Shown here one piece after another: positions 1-6,626 of a stretch of 18,615 nucleotides of DNA (position 1 is the first letter of the stretch; each line of letters begins with the position of its first letter). Source of the stretch: an uncultured Solobacterium sp. (GTDB taxonomy: Bacteria; Bacillota_I; Bacilli_A; Erysipelotrichales; Erysipelotrichaceae); contig CALEMV010000402.1 of the NCBI GenBank assembly GCA_937910655.1, forward strand, positions 1-18,615, in the 5' to 3' direction. A program made the translations under genes and the position numbers. The notes beneath the pieces were generated by a model, which saw only the letters and a list, made by a program, of their open reading frames with translations, made no database searches and was not told the origin of the DNA.

Positions 1-51
1 AAAGGCCTAACTCCTTGCCAGGCAAGGAATCAAGCCTTATCATGTCTGTAA
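1..51 (+). CDS. IS3-family transposase, C-terminal fragment (cut by window edge)
   Basis: Frame 1 from the first base is open and encodes 16 residues, KGLTPCQARNQALSCL, before TAA at 49-51. This resembles the usual IS3-family OrfB ending, where a Lys/Arg-rich stretch is followed by KGL-(S/T)-P-x-Q-(Y/A)-R and a short hydrophobic tail. OrfB is the DDE integrase domain that cuts and joins the element ends. The catalytic residues lie outside the window, so whether this copy is intact cannot be judged. The stop codon sits 7 nt before the presumed terminal repeat, which fits the tight packing of such elements. The identification depends on a short stretch and is moderately secure. Confidence 0.55.
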   Translation, partial: KGLTPCQARNQALSCL

Positions 52-83
52 ATTAACGTGTCCAAGAAATTGGGTTCACTTCA
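1..83 (+). mobile_element. Right end of an IS3-family insertion sequence
   Basis: The left edge carries the tail of a transposase frame (1-51), then a terminus at about 59-83 reading TGTCCAAGAAATTGGG followed by TTCACTTCA. Read inward from position 83 this is TGAAGTGAACCC..., which has the layout of IS3-family (IS150-like) terminal repeats: TGA at the tip, a CCC block, then a TTGGACA-like block. The element enters from outside the window, so its left end, first reading frame and target duplication cannot be seen; any duplication would begin at 84. It lies downstream of the convergent gatZ-like gene and its terminator, so it probably does no harm there. The family call rests on the frame plus the repeat; the exact boundary at 83 is inferred. 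Confidence 0.6.
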
Positions 84-120
84 CTTGATGAATAGCATCA
101 AGACTACACAGCTTTTTCTA

Positions 121-154
121 TGGAAAAGGCTTAGGGTATGACCCCTAAGCCTAA
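121..154 (-). terminator. Rho-independent terminator of the gatZ-like gene
   Basis: A perfect 10-bp stem (AGGCTTAGGG at 127-136 pairing with 143-152, loop 137-142) starts two bases past the minus-strand stop codon. On the minus strand it is followed by a short U-run (TTTT from 127-124, then CC). The plus-strand side lacks a U-run, so it acts for the minus-strand gene. A second weaker stem (111-118 with 123-130) overlaps it. Plus-strand positions 84-102 also form a small 7-bp hairpin (CTTGATG/CATCAAG) of unknown meaning. Confidence 0.75.
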
Positions 155-1477
155 TTAGAATATAATCTCTTCTTGGTGAGAACCGTACATATACTCATCA
201 ATAGTGTATATGACACGGTCCTTTACAAGAGATACTGGATCGTTATTGAGTTTACCTTCACGAACCTTCGTATATGCGATTGGCATGAATTGGCTTAATA
301 AACCAAGAGGTACCCCATCCTTGAAGTTATCGAATAATACTTTTTGTGCTGCAACAACTTCTTTGACAGGCATGTAGTAACGTGAACGATCACTGAAGGA
401 GAATTTACGTTTATATGCAATCTCTTCAGGAGTGCCATGATAATGCTTAATATAGTATTTTGGATTATTGACCATGGCTTCATCAAGTACTTCAATGAAG
501 TGACTTTGTTTTTCTGGATGATCTTTCAATAGTTCCTTTTCAGCATATGCTAAAGCAAATAACGCTTCGCGCATCATATATGTAAGACCAGGACCAACTT
601 TCAAGATACCAACGCCATCTTCTACAAGCTCACGAAGACTAATTTTAGTTTGGTAGTCAGTAGAGTGACCTTCAAATACAAGATTATTATATTCTTTGAT
701 TGATGCCATCAGATCAGCTGCTTTAGAGCGATCGTATGGTGTGCAGCCAGCATCCTTTTCTTCAACGCCTGGCTGTACGACAACACCGATAACATGTTTC
801 CAAGCTTCATCCAACTGATGATCGTGGAATGCTTTCTCAAATGTTGCAACAGTCTGCTTAAAGTCGGAAACTTTTGTGACTTGTAGACCGGTTTCTACTG
901 CATCTTGTGAACCGCCTGGAATAGGTACTTCAGAACCAACGATGTAAACAGGGTGTAACGCGTTTGGATTTTCTTTAAGTAGCTGTTGGAATGCTTCTTC
1001 CGCAACAACAGCAAGTTCTGCACCACGTCTAGCAATGATTTCATCGCTTAAGCGAACATTTGGGTCATCACTTGCGACTTTCATTGATGTATCGATATGG
1101 ATCTTTGTAAAGCCAGCAAGCACAAACTGACGAATTAGTTCAGAGGCTTCTTGCATCGCTTTCTCTTCATCGTATTGTACGAATGTTAGTGGACCTAAGT
1201 GGTCACCACCTAAAATGATACGGTCCATAGATAAACCTTCGATTTTAGCTAGATTTTCAACAAACTTCATGAAATCTTTTGGTTTCATACCAGTATAGCC
1301 ACCGTATTGATCAACTTGATTAGCAGTAGCTTCAATTAGAAGTACAGAGTTTGTTTCTTTAGCACGTTGCATACATGCACGTAATACCAATTCATTTGCA
1401 GTACAAGCAGAATAGATACCCACAGCTTTACCTTGTTTTTGTAAATGAACAATATGTTTTAATGGATGTTCTCTCAT
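155..1477 (-). CDS. gatZ: D-tagatose-1,6-bisphosphate aldolase, class II, non-catalytic subunit (GatZ/KbaZ family)
   Basis: The 440-residue protein is the full length of the GatZ/KbaZ/AgaZ family. These proteins have a TIM-barrel-like fold and stabilise the class II aldolase GatY/KbaY, which splits tagatose 1,6-bisphosphate into dihydroxyacetone phosphate and glyceraldehyde 3-phosphate in galactitol or N-acetylgalactosamine breakdown. Family-type segments include IYSACTANELVL near residue 22, IEATANQVDQYGGYTGM, LGGDHLGP, IHIDTSMK, GSEVPIPGG, FEGHSTDYQT and KVGPGLTYMMREALFALAY. The start is supported by AGGAGG at 1486-1491, 8 nt upstream. No catalytic aldolase, sugar kinase or PTS gene is adjacent, so it stands alone between an IS remnant and a divergent promoter. 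Its partner must be encoded elsewhere, or the protein has another role. The family assignment is firm; the substrate is not. Confidence 0.88.
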   Translation of the reverse strand: MREHPLKHIVHLQKQGKAVGIYSACTANELVLRACMQRAKETNSVLLIEATANQVDQYGGYTGMKPKDFMKFVENLAKIEGLSMDRIILGGDHLGPLTFVQYDEEKAMQEASELIRQFVLAGFTKIHIDTSMKVASDDPNVRLSDEIIARRGAELAVVAEEAFQQLLKENPNALHPVYIVGSEVPIPGGSQDAVETGLQVTKVSDFKQTVATFEKAFHDHQLDEAWKHVIGVVVQPGVEEKDAGCTPYDRSKAADLMASIKEYNNLVFEGHSTDYQTKISLRELVEDGVGILKVGPGLTYMMREALFALAYAEKELLKDHPEKQSHFIEVLDEAMVNNPKYYIKHYHGTPEEIAYKRKFSFSDRSRYYMPVKEVVAAQKVLFDNFKDGVPLGLLSQFMPIAYTKVREGKLNNDPVSLVKDRVIYTIDEYMYGSHQEEIIF

Positions 1478-1497
1478 GGTAAAATCCTCCTAATAAA

Positions 1498-1526
1498 ATT
1501 ATACCGCAGGGTATATGAATTAATTG
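1498..1526 (-). promoter_or_regulatory. Probable promoter of the gatZ-like gene
   Basis: On the minus strand a perfect TATAAT -10 lies at 1503-1498, about 20 nt before the start codon. The -35 is weak: CAATTA (1526-1521) gives a 17-nt spacer, while a better-looking TTAACA (1530-1525) is 21 nt away. The ribosome binding site AGGAGG (1486-1491) follows directly. The promoter faces away from that of the phosphatase gene, so the two -10 boxes share about 50 bp of DNA and could be co-regulated. No operator repeat was recognised. Confidence 0.45.
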
Positions 1527-1527
1527 T

Positions 1528-1557
1528 TAATGAATTTGTATTTTTAGAGGATATAAT
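1528..1557 (+). promoter_or_regulatory. Probable promoter of the phosphatase-HAD unit
   Basis: A perfect TATAAT is present at 1552-1557. The best -35 at normal spacing is TTAATG (1528-1533, 18-nt spacer), which is weak; TTGTTA (1524-1529) is better in sequence but 22 nt away. Transcription would begin near 1564, giving a leader of about 45 nt before the start at 1609. Confidence 0.4.
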
Positions 1558-1608
1558 AGATATATCAGTACAAAAATACAAATGACTAGTTCTGATATTG
1601 GAGAAATT

Positions 1609-2349
1609 ATGATAGAAGTATTTACACAGGAAGGCACAAAGCATGTGAACCAAGATATCTATGGTTGGCAAGGAAACACGATGTGGGTTATTGATGGTGC
1701 AACGCCTCTTTTTGGTGATGATTTGCTCAGTGGTAATGATGTACAAAAAACAATGCAGAATATATCCGATGCACTAAAAAGACATGTTGATGATAAGCAA
1801 TCTTTGTCAAATGTGTTATATCATGCATGTAAAGATGTTGAGTCAGAATATCGTCATACAATTTCCGGATATGATTTAATCGAAAAATACAAATTACCTA
1901 CTTTTGCAATTACAATTGTTAGGGTAAATAATATGAATATTGAATGGTATGGGTTAGGTGATTGTGAGATATACATGCATGGTAAAGTATATCGTGATGA
2001 ATCTTTTGATAGAGTCAATAAGAGAAATCAGAAAGAAGTATCAGATAAATTTGCGTTGCATCGTGAGACTAGAATGCTATTGAATGATGAAAATCATCCA
2101 GAAGGATATTGGATTGGCTCTCTAGATGGTGTGGGATGTATGCATGGTAAGCAAGGAAGTCTTGATAGAGAAGGCATAGAAAATATCTATCTTTATAGCG
2201 ATGGAATGGCTACAGTATTACAAGATAAATCTATTTTATTAAGTGGTATTGATGTAAATGATTCTTCATTTGAACAATATATTCAGAAACATCGTCATTT
2301 AACAACAGATGATATTACGATTCTTCAAATGCAGTTGAAAGGTGAATAA
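1609..2349 (+). CDS. PP2C-family (PPM-like) serine/threonine protein phosphatase
   Basis: The 246-residue protein shows the ordered motifs of metal-dependent PP2C phosphatases in a compact, diverged form: NQD (14-16), VIDGATP (27-33, in the position of the usual DG metal-binding motif), GLGDCEIY (115-122), YLYSDGM (195-200) and TTDDITIL (232-239). The aspartates in DG, SDG and DD are the expected manganese or magnesium ligands. I chose the ATG at 1609 because GGAGAAA (1600-1606) precedes it; the in-frame ATG at 1582 has no ribosome binding site and adds only nine residues. No signal peptide or membrane segment is seen, so it should be cytoplasmic. It overlaps the ribosome binding site of the next gene, so the two are coupled. 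No kinase partner is in view, unlike the usual prpC-prkC arrangement, so the substrate is unknown. Confidence 0.8.
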   Translation: MIEVFTQEGTKHVNQDIYGWQGNTMWVIDGATPLFGDDLLSGNDVQKTMQNISDALKRHVDDKQSLSNVLYHACKDVESEYRHTISGYDLIEKYKLPTFAITIVRVNNMNIEWYGLGDCEIYMHGKVYRDESFDRVNKRNQKEVSDKFALHRETRMLLNDENHPEGYWIGSLDGVGCMHGKQGSLDREGIENIYLYSDGMATVLQDKSILLSGIDVNDSSFEQYIQKHRHLTTDDITILQMQLKGE

Positions 2350-2350
2350 G

Positions 2351-3028
2351 ATGATCAAGGGAATATTATTTGATTTTGATGGTACGCTTAGTAATCGAGT
2401 TGAATCGGCTTATTTCATGTATCGTTGGATGATACATGAGATGTTACCGGAAATGGATGTACATGACATCGAGTTTGAGAGAATTGTGCAACGATGTATG
2501 TTGTGGGATGAATATGGAACAATCAACAAGACCCATGTGTTAGAAATGTTGAAGAAACATTATGTACCAGATTTAGATGTAGAGACATGGAAAGATAAAT
2601 GGTATGCAACGTTTCATGAATTCCAGGTGGAGATGCCACACTCCTATGAAGTGCTTAGAGAATTAAAAGAGAAGTATAAAATTGGGATTATTACCAATGG
2701 TAATGAGAATTTGCAGGCTATAAAGATTGATTATCTAGATATGCGCAAGTATTTTGATACGGTTGTCATTAGTGGATCGTTTGGTGTACATAAGCCAGAT
2801 GTGTCAATTTATCAGAAAGCTGCCAATGATCTAGGACTAAAATGTGAAGAGATTGCCTTTATAGGTGATACATTTGCGACAGATATCGTAGGAGCTGTAA
2901 GAGCTGGTATGCTACCGATTTGGTATTGTTATGAGCATCGTGGTGTCTCTCTATATGATGTAAAACAAGTAAGTAACTATGATGAAATTCGTGATATGTT
3001 TCTTATTAATACGAATTGGAATCAGTAA
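2351..3028 (+). CDS. HAD-superfamily hydrolase, YjjG/HAD-IA-like
   Basis: This is a 225-residue haloacid dehalogenase-type phosphatase. Motif I is DFDGT with D8 (nucleophile) and D10 (acid/base), motif II is TNG at 115-117, motif III is the lysine in HKPD (K148), and motif IV is FIGDTFATD with D173 and D178 as magnesium ligands. A helical cap lies between motifs I and II (about 15-100), the C1 cap layout of subfamily IA. Such enzymes hydrolyse small phosphoesters such as nucleotides or sugar phosphates; the substrate cannot be read from sequence. The start is the ATG at 2351, two bases after the phosphatase stop, with AAAGGTG (2338-2344) as binding site; the GTG at 2342 lies inside that site and is unlikely. 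It shares a transcript with the PP2C-like gene. Confidence 0.85.
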   Translation: MIKGILFDFDGTLSNRVESAYFMYRWMIHEMLPEMDVHDIEFERIVQRCMLWDEYGTINKTHVLEMLKKHYVPDLDVETWKDKWYATFHEFQVEMPHSYEVLRELKEKYKIGIITNGNENLQAIKIDYLDMRKYFDTVVISGSFGVHKPDVSIYQKAANDLGLKCEEIAFIGDTFATDIVGAVRAGMLPIWYCYEHRGVSLYDVKQVSNYDEIRDMFLINTNWNQ

Positions 3029-3052
3029 ATAATGCGGAAATACATAGTCAAT

Positions 3053-3077
3053 AGACCCTGAATACAGGGTCTTTTTC
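3053..3077 (+). terminator. Rho-independent terminator after the HAD gene
   Basis: An 8-bp perfect stem AGACCCTG/CAGGGTCT (3053-3060 with 3065-3072) with an AATA loop is followed by a T-run (3072-3076). It closes the phosphatase-HAD unit and insulates it from the ribosomal operon. Confidence 0.9.
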
Positions 3078-3178
3078 TAACAATATAATATATATAAATA
3101 TAAAATTAACTCGAATAACATGCTGAAATAAAAATGAAATGAGAAGGCTTTCACATGGGAAGAGATATGTTTTTATTG

Positions 3179-3230
3179 AAAAACGGTCAAAAAATACATA
3201 GAAATAAAAAGAGTAAAAATATCAAAAAAA
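3179..3230 (+). promoter_or_regulatory. A-tract cluster upstream of the rpsJ promoter (possible UP element)
   Basis: A-tracts lie at 3179-3183, 3189-3194, 3206-3210, 3215-3219 and 3224-3230, most of them about 9-10 bp apart and ending just before the -35 box. Such runs bind the alpha-subunit C-terminal domain or bend DNA and are typical upstream of very strong ribosomal promoters. The preceding stretch 3079-3178 is AT-rich and holds no recognisable gene. Confidence 0.5.
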
Positions 3231-3234
3231 GTGA

Positions 3235-3263
3235 TTGCAAAAGGGTTTTAGTAGTGTTACTAT
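3235..3263 (+). promoter_or_regulatory. Main promoter of the S10-spc-alpha operon
   Basis: TTGCAA (3235-3240) and TACTAT (3258-3263) are separated by exactly 17 nt. A TG at 3255-3256 one base before the -10 makes it an extended -10 promoter. Transcription would start near 3270, giving a leader of about 129 nt before rpsJ. It is the only clear sigma-A-type promoter between the terminator at 3053-3077 and rpsJ. Confidence 0.75.
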
Positions 3264-3282
3264 ATTGAAGCACTCGTGTAGA

Positions 3283-3375
3283 TGTGGAAGATTGCTGGCA
3301 CGCCGATGTGCGTTGTCACAGCATGGTGTGATAACCAGGGAACTTCCACGGAGCGATCCGCTACAAGATGGCGGA
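3283..3375 (+). ncRNA. Structured 5' leader of the rpsJ operon (candidate cis-regulatory RNA)
   Basis: The leader folds on paper into a branched element. An outer 7-bp stem GTGGAAG (3284-3290) pairs with CTTCCAC (3343-3349). Inside it CTGG (3295-3298) pairs with CCAG (3335-3338). Between these arms lie a short CAC/GTG hairpin (3299-3301 with 3308-3310) and an 8-bp hairpin TTGTCACA/TGTGATAA (3313-3320 with 3327-3334, one GU pair). Just after it, CGGA-GCGA-TCCG (3349-3360) would form a GNRA tetraloop hairpin, mutually exclusive with TCCGC/GCGGA (3357-3361 with 3371-3375), which lies close to the ribosome binding site AAGGAGG (3384-3390). Ribosomal protein leaders of this kind bind a product such as L4; which protein binds here, if any, is inference. 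Confidence 0.55.
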
Positions 3376-3398
3376 GTGAATATAAGGAGGAAAAATTC

Positions 3399-3710
3399 AT
3401 GGCAAAGAACTCAGTAAGAATTCGTCTGAAGGCTTACGAGAACAGAAGCTTAGACGCTGCTAGCGAAAAGATCGTTAAGACAGCTACAAGCCACGGCGCA
3501 AAGAAGATCGTCGGACCTGTTCCGCTGCCTACTGAGCGTGAAGTTATTACAGTACTTCGCGCTGTCCACAAGTACAAGGATGCTCGTGAGCAATTCGAAA
3601 TCCGTACACACAAGAGATTGATCGAAATTATCGGCCCATCCGCAGAAACAATCGATGCATTAAGCAGATTGGATTTGCCTTCTGGAGTTGATATCGAAAT
3701 CAAGTTGTAG
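3399..3710 (+). CDS. rpsJ: 30S ribosomal protein S10
   Basis: This 103-residue protein has the expected S10 length and recognisable segments: [13 protein letters not shown] at the start, [17 protein letters not shown] in the middle, RTHKRLIEI and the C-terminal [12 protein letters not shown]10 sits in the head of the small subunit and, as NusE, also joins NusB in transcription antitermination. The start at 3399 has AAGGAGG 8 nt upstream; an upstream in-frame ATG at 3282 falls inside the structured leader and encodes an unrelated stretch, so it was rejected. It is the first gene of the long operon, 22 nt before rplC. Confidence 0.98.
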   Translation: MAKNSVRIRLKAYENRSLDAASEKIVKTATSHGAKKIVGPVPLPTEREVITVLRAVHKYKDAREQFEIRTHKRLIEIIGPSAETIDALSRLDLPSGVDIEIKL

Positions 3711-3732
3711 AAAGGAACAGAGGTAAATACAA

Positions 3733-4494
3733 ATGAAGGGTATTTTAGGACGTAAGCTTGGTATGACCCAGGTATTCACGATCGAAGGAACTCTGATTCC
3801 TGTAACAGTGATCGATGTAAAACCGAACGTTGTACTACAAAAGAAAACAAAGGAAGTTGATGGCTATGAAGCAGTTCAGTTAGGCTATGAGGATGTTAAG
3901 GAACAGCGTTCCAACAAGCCTGCTATCGGACATGCTAAGAAAGCTAATACAGCCCCTAAGCATTACATCAAGGAACTCAGAGCTGATGAGATGATGAACC
4001 TTGAAGTAGGTGCTGAAGTTAAGGCTGACTTGTTCAAGGCTGGTGACGTTGTAGACGTACAGGGAACAAGTAAGGGTAAGGGTTACAGCGGAACTATCGT
4101 TCGTAACAACGCTTCCCGTGGACCAATGTCACATGGTTCAGGCCACCACAGACATATCGGTTCTCTTGCAACTAACGGTCGTAACAACGGCGTGGTTAAC
4201 AAGGGCACAGTAATGCCTGGCCAAGAAGGTGTTTACACAACAACTAATCAGAACTTAGCGATCGTTAAGGTTGACGCTGAAGAAGGATACATCCTTGTTA
4301 AGGGTAATGTTCCAGGACCACGTAAGGGATTGGTTGTTATCAAGACAACAGTTAAGCCAGTTAAGGAAGTTTCAGTTCCTGAATTAATTTCTTATGAAGG
4401 CGTTACTGTTGCAGAGGAACTAGAAAAGGTTTCTGAAACAATCGAAGCTGAATTAGCTGCAGAACCTGTAGCTACAGAAGCTGAAGGAAAGTAG
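3733..4494 (+). CDS. rplC: 50S ribosomal protein L3, with acidic C-terminal extension
   Basis: The protein starts [15 protein letters not shown] and contains the L3 core up to [11 protein letters not shown], including the conserved loop [16 protein letters not shown] that reaches toward the peptidyl transferase centre. L3 initiates large-subunit assembly on domain VI of 23S rRNA. At 253 residues it is about 45 longer than the usual ~209. Residues about 209-253 are a Glu/Ala-rich tail with about a dozen glutamates, unlike the basic tails common in ribosomal proteins. The reading frame is clean and rplD follows in 12 nt, so the tail is part of the gene rather than an artefact. Confidence 0.98.
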   Translation: MKGILGRKLGMTQVFTIEGTLIPVTVIDVKPNVVLQKKTKEVDGYEAVQLGYEDVKEQRSNKPAIGHAKKANTAPKHYIKELRADEMMNLEVGAEVKADLFKAGDVVDVQGTSKGKGYSGTIVRNNASRGPMSHGSGHHRHIGSLATNGRNNGVVNKGTVMPGQEGVYTTTNQNLAIVKVDAEEGYILVKGNVPGPRKGLVVIKTTVKPVKEVSVPELISYEGVTVAEELEKVSETIEAELAAEPVATEAEGK

Positions 4495-4506
4495 AGGATT
4501 TGATCA

Positions 4507-5136
4507 ATGGCTAAAATTGATGTATTCAATCAGGAAGCTAAGGCTGTTAAGTCCATCGAGCTATCTGATGCTGTATTTGGCATCGAACCAAATCAGCAAG
4601 CAATGTATGATGCGATCCTCGTCTACCAAGCTGGTTTAAGACAGGGAACACACGCTACATTAACTAGAGCTGAAGTATCTGGAACAGGTAAGAAGCCATT
4701 CCGTCAAAAGGGTACTGGTCGTGCTCGTCAGGGTTCTACACGCTCTACACAGTGGAGACACGGTGGTATTGCATTCGGACCACAACCACGTAAGTATGAT
4801 TTCAAGCTAAACCGTAAGGTTCGTCAGTTAGCTTTACGTTCTGCGTTGAGTGAAAAGCTTCAGGAAAGTTCATTAACTGTTCTTGAAAACTTATCATTCG
4901 ATGAGATCAAGACAAAGAAGGCTGTAGCTTTAATGAATGCTTTCGGTTTCGACCGCAAGACATTATTCGTGGCTGAGGCTGATGAGGACTTCGACAATGC
5001 ATATGTTTCAATGAGAAACATTCCAAATGCATTAGTTGTAACAGTGTCAAGCTTAAACGTATATGACATTGTAAATGCTGATAAGGTAGTCTTCACAGAA
5101 AAGGCTGCTGAAAAAGCTGGGGAGGTATTTGCATAA
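4507..5136 (+). CDS. rplD: 50S ribosomal protein L4
   Basis: At 209 residues this is a standard-length L4. It shows the extended exit-tunnel loop with VSGTGKKPFRQKGTGRARQGS and WRHGGIAFGP, and the C-terminal globular part with IPNALVVTVSSLNVYDIVNADKVV. L4 binds domain I of 23S rRNA and lines the nascent-peptide tunnel. In gammaproteobacteria it also represses its own operon through the S10 leader, which makes it a natural candidate ligand of the leader at 3283-3375. The ribosome binding site (GAGGA) overlaps the rplC stop. Its own stop overlaps the rplW start by one base (TAATG), indicating coupling. Confidence 0.98.
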   Translation: MAKIDVFNQEAKAVKSIELSDAVFGIEPNQQAMYDAILVYQAGLRQGTHATLTRAEVSGTGKKPFRQKGTGRARQGSTRSTQWRHGGIAFGPQPRKYDFKLNRKVRQLALRSALSEKLQESSLTVLENLSFDEIKTKKAVALMNAFGFDRKTLFVAEADEDFDNAYVSMRNIPNALVVTVSSLNVYDIVNADKVVFTEKAAEKAGEVFA

Positions 5137-5426
5137 TGAGCGCACGTGACATTATCGTTAGACCACTCGTAACAGAAAAGACAATGAAGCTTCAAGATAG
5201 TTTCAATAAGGTAACATTTGAAGTTGCTAAGAATGCAAACAAAGTTTCTGTTGCTCAGGCAATCAAGGAAATCTACAACATTAAAGTAGAAGGCGTTAAC
5301 ATCGTTAACGTTCATCCTAAGAAGAAGAGAATGGGCCGCTACGAAGGTACAACATCTGCTTATAAGAAGGCAATTGTTACATTACCTGAGGGTGCTTCAA
5401 TCGATATCTTCAATAGCGAGAAATAA
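5136..5426 (+). CDS. rplW: 50S ribosomal protein L23
   Basis: The 96-residue protein has the L23 pattern RDIIVRPLVTEKTM, FEVAKNANKVSVAQAIKEIY and VNIVNVHPKKKRMGRYEG. L23 lies at the tunnel exit and docks trigger factor and the signal recognition particle. The start overlaps the rplD stop by one base; GGGGAGG lies inside the last rplD codons about 11 nt upstream. It is followed by the largest gap inside the first half of the operon (62 nt), which contains a foldable element. Confidence 0.98.
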   Translation: MSARDIIVRPLVTEKTMKLQDSFNKVTFEVAKNANKVSVAQAIKEIYNIKVEGVNIVNVHPKKKRMGRYEGTTSAYKKAIVTLPEGASIDIFNSEK

Positions 5427-5471
5427 GAGAATTAACTATCGGAGGAATTCGCTATCTCCGGAAAATTGCGA
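5413..5471 (+). other. Foldable rplW-rplB intergenic element
   Basis: The end of rplW and the spacer hold several pairable segments: ATAGCGA (5413-5419) with TCGCTAT (5449-5455); CGGAG (5440-5444) with CTCCG (5456-5460); and TCGC (5449-5452) with GCGA (5468-5471). The first and second cross each other, so they form either a pseudoknot or alternative states. The third competes with the first and lies next to the rplB binding site AAAGGAAAG. A GGAGG at 5441-5445 has no start codon behind it and sits in the stem. Function is unknown; a regulatory or mRNA-processing element is possible. Confidence 0.35.
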
Positions 5472-5488
5472 AAGGAAAGTAAAAGAAA

Positions 5489-6322
5489 ATGGCAATCGTA
5501 AAATACAAGCCTACCAGTGCCGGACGTAGAAATATGTCCACTCTGAGTAATGACCGTATTACAAAGTCAACTCCAGAGAAGAGCTTGCTTGCTCCACTAA
5601 ACAAAAAGGGTGGACGCAACAACACAGGACGCATTACTACTCGTCATCAGGGTGGAGGCGTTAAGCAAAAGTACAGAATTATCGACTTCAGAAGAAACAA
5701 GGACAATGTTCCTGCTAAAGTTGCTGGAATCGAATATGATCCAAACAGAAATGCAAACATCGCATTATTACACTATTTAGATGGTGAAAAGCGTTATATC
5801 ATCTGCCCAGCTGACTTACATGTTGGTGACACAGTTATCTCCGGTGAAGCAGTGGATATCAAGATTGGTAACGCAATGGAATTGAAGAACATTCCTGACG
5901 GAACTGTAGTTCACAACATTGAACTTACAGCTGGTAAGGGTGGACAGATGGCACGTGCTGCTGGATGTTCTGCTCAGATCCTTGGTTCTGAAGGAAACTT
6001 CGTAACTCTCCGTTTATCATCTGGTGAAGTTCGCCGTGTTCACAGCAACTGCCGTGCAACAGTCGGCTCAGTTGGTAACGGTGATTATAACTTAATCAAC
6101 TTAGGTAAAGCTGGCCGTTCTAGATGGATGGGCATCCGTCCTACAGTACGTGGTTCTGCAATGAACCCAGTTGATCACCCACACGGTGGTGGTGAAGGTA
6201 GAGCGCCAGTTGGACGTAAGTCACCTATGACACCATGGGGCAAGAAGGCTATGGGTGTTAAGACTCGTAAGCCAAAGAATAAGAGTAACCAGTACATCGT
6301 CAGAAGACGTAATGGAAAATAG
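5489..6322 (+). CDS. rplB: 50S ribosomal protein L2
   Basis: At 277 residues this matches the usual L2 length. Typical segments are [15 protein letters not shown] at the start, [17 protein letters not shown], the central RNA-binding barrel, [19 protein letters not shown] and the C-terminal [19 protein letters not shown], which holds the histidine-rich loop near the peptidyl transferase centre. L2 is needed for subunit joining and peptidyl transfer. The start follows AAAGGAAAG, a weaker binding site than its neighbours have, so the folding of the preceding spacer could matter for its translation. Confidence 0.98.
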   Translation: MAIVKYKPTSAGRRNMSTLSNDRITKSTPEKSLLAPLNKKGGRNNTGRITTRHQGGGVKQKYRIIDFRRNKDNVPAKVAGIEYDPNRNANIALLHYLDGEKRYIICPADLHVGDTVISGEAVDIKIGNAMELKNIPDGTVVHNIELTAGKGGQMARAAGCSAQILGSEGNFVTLRLSSGEVRRVHSNCRATVGSVGNGDYNLINLGKAGRSRWMGIRPTVRGSAMNPVDHPHGGGEGRAPVGRKSPMTPWGKKAMGVKTRKPKNKSNQYIVRRRNGK

Positions 6323-6342
6323 TTGAAAGGAGAACATAAAAG

Positions 6343-6612
6343 ATGTCAAGAAGTTTGAAAAAAGGCCCATTCTGTGACGCTAGCTTATTAAAGAAGGTTG
6401 AAGCACAGAATGAAGCACATAAGAATGAAGTAATTAAGACATGGTCTCGCCGTTCAACGATTTTCCCTAGCTTCGTTGAGCACACATTCGCTGTTCATAA
6501 CGGTAAGGAACACGTTCCAGTTTATGTAACAGAAGACATGGTTGGACACAAGCTTGGTGAATTCGTGCCAACACGTAAGTTCGGCGGTCATGGCGACGAC
6601 AAGAAGGCGTAA
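6343..6612 (+). CDS. rpsS: 30S ribosomal protein S19
   Basis: The 89-residue protein begins [12 protein letters not shown] and contains [32 protein letters not shown] and [18 protein letters not shown], all diagnostic of S19. It sits in the small-subunit head next to S13 and contacts the A-site finger and tRNA. It is a few residues shorter than the usual ~92 at the C-terminus. AAAGGAGAA precedes the start. Confidence 0.98.
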   Translation: MSRSLKKGPFCDASLLKKVEAQNEAHKNEVIKTWSRRSTIFPSFVEHTFAVHNGKEHVPVYVTEDMVGHKLGEFVPTRKFGGHGDDKKA

Positions 6613-6626
6613 GGAGGAAAAATAAC

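Noticed and set aside
84..102. Perfect 7-bp hairpin CTTGATG/CATCAAG as an attachment or operator site
   Set aside because: Single copy, next to an IS end, with no second instance or link to a promoter; no support for a specific role.
1..120. Possible small structured RNA (hairpins in the left edge on either strand)
   Set aside because: The first 51 bases read as the end of an IS3-family transposase and 59-83 fits its terminal repeat, which explains most of the structure.
1474..1746. Minus-strand frame of 90 codons across the divergent promoter region
   Set aside because: It overlaps the PP2C-like gene and both promoters, has no family resemblance and no binding site.
3155..3268. 37-codon frame before rpsJ with a modest AAGG upstream
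   Set aside because: It runs across the A-tracts, the -35 and the -10 of the rpsJ promoter; its lysine-rich product simply reflects the A-tracts.
3282..3398. Longer S10 with 39 extra N-terminal residues
   Set aside because: The extra part is encoded by the folding leader, is unlike S10, and the ATG at 3399 has an ideal binding site.
3235..3417. 60-codon plus-strand frame covering the leader
   Set aside because: It starts in the promoter itself and overlaps the structured leader and the rpsJ start in another frame.
4860..5315. 151-codon minus-strand frame inside rplD/rplW
   Set aside because: Antisense to two certain genes, no promoter or binding site, composition typical of a complement of ribosomal codons.
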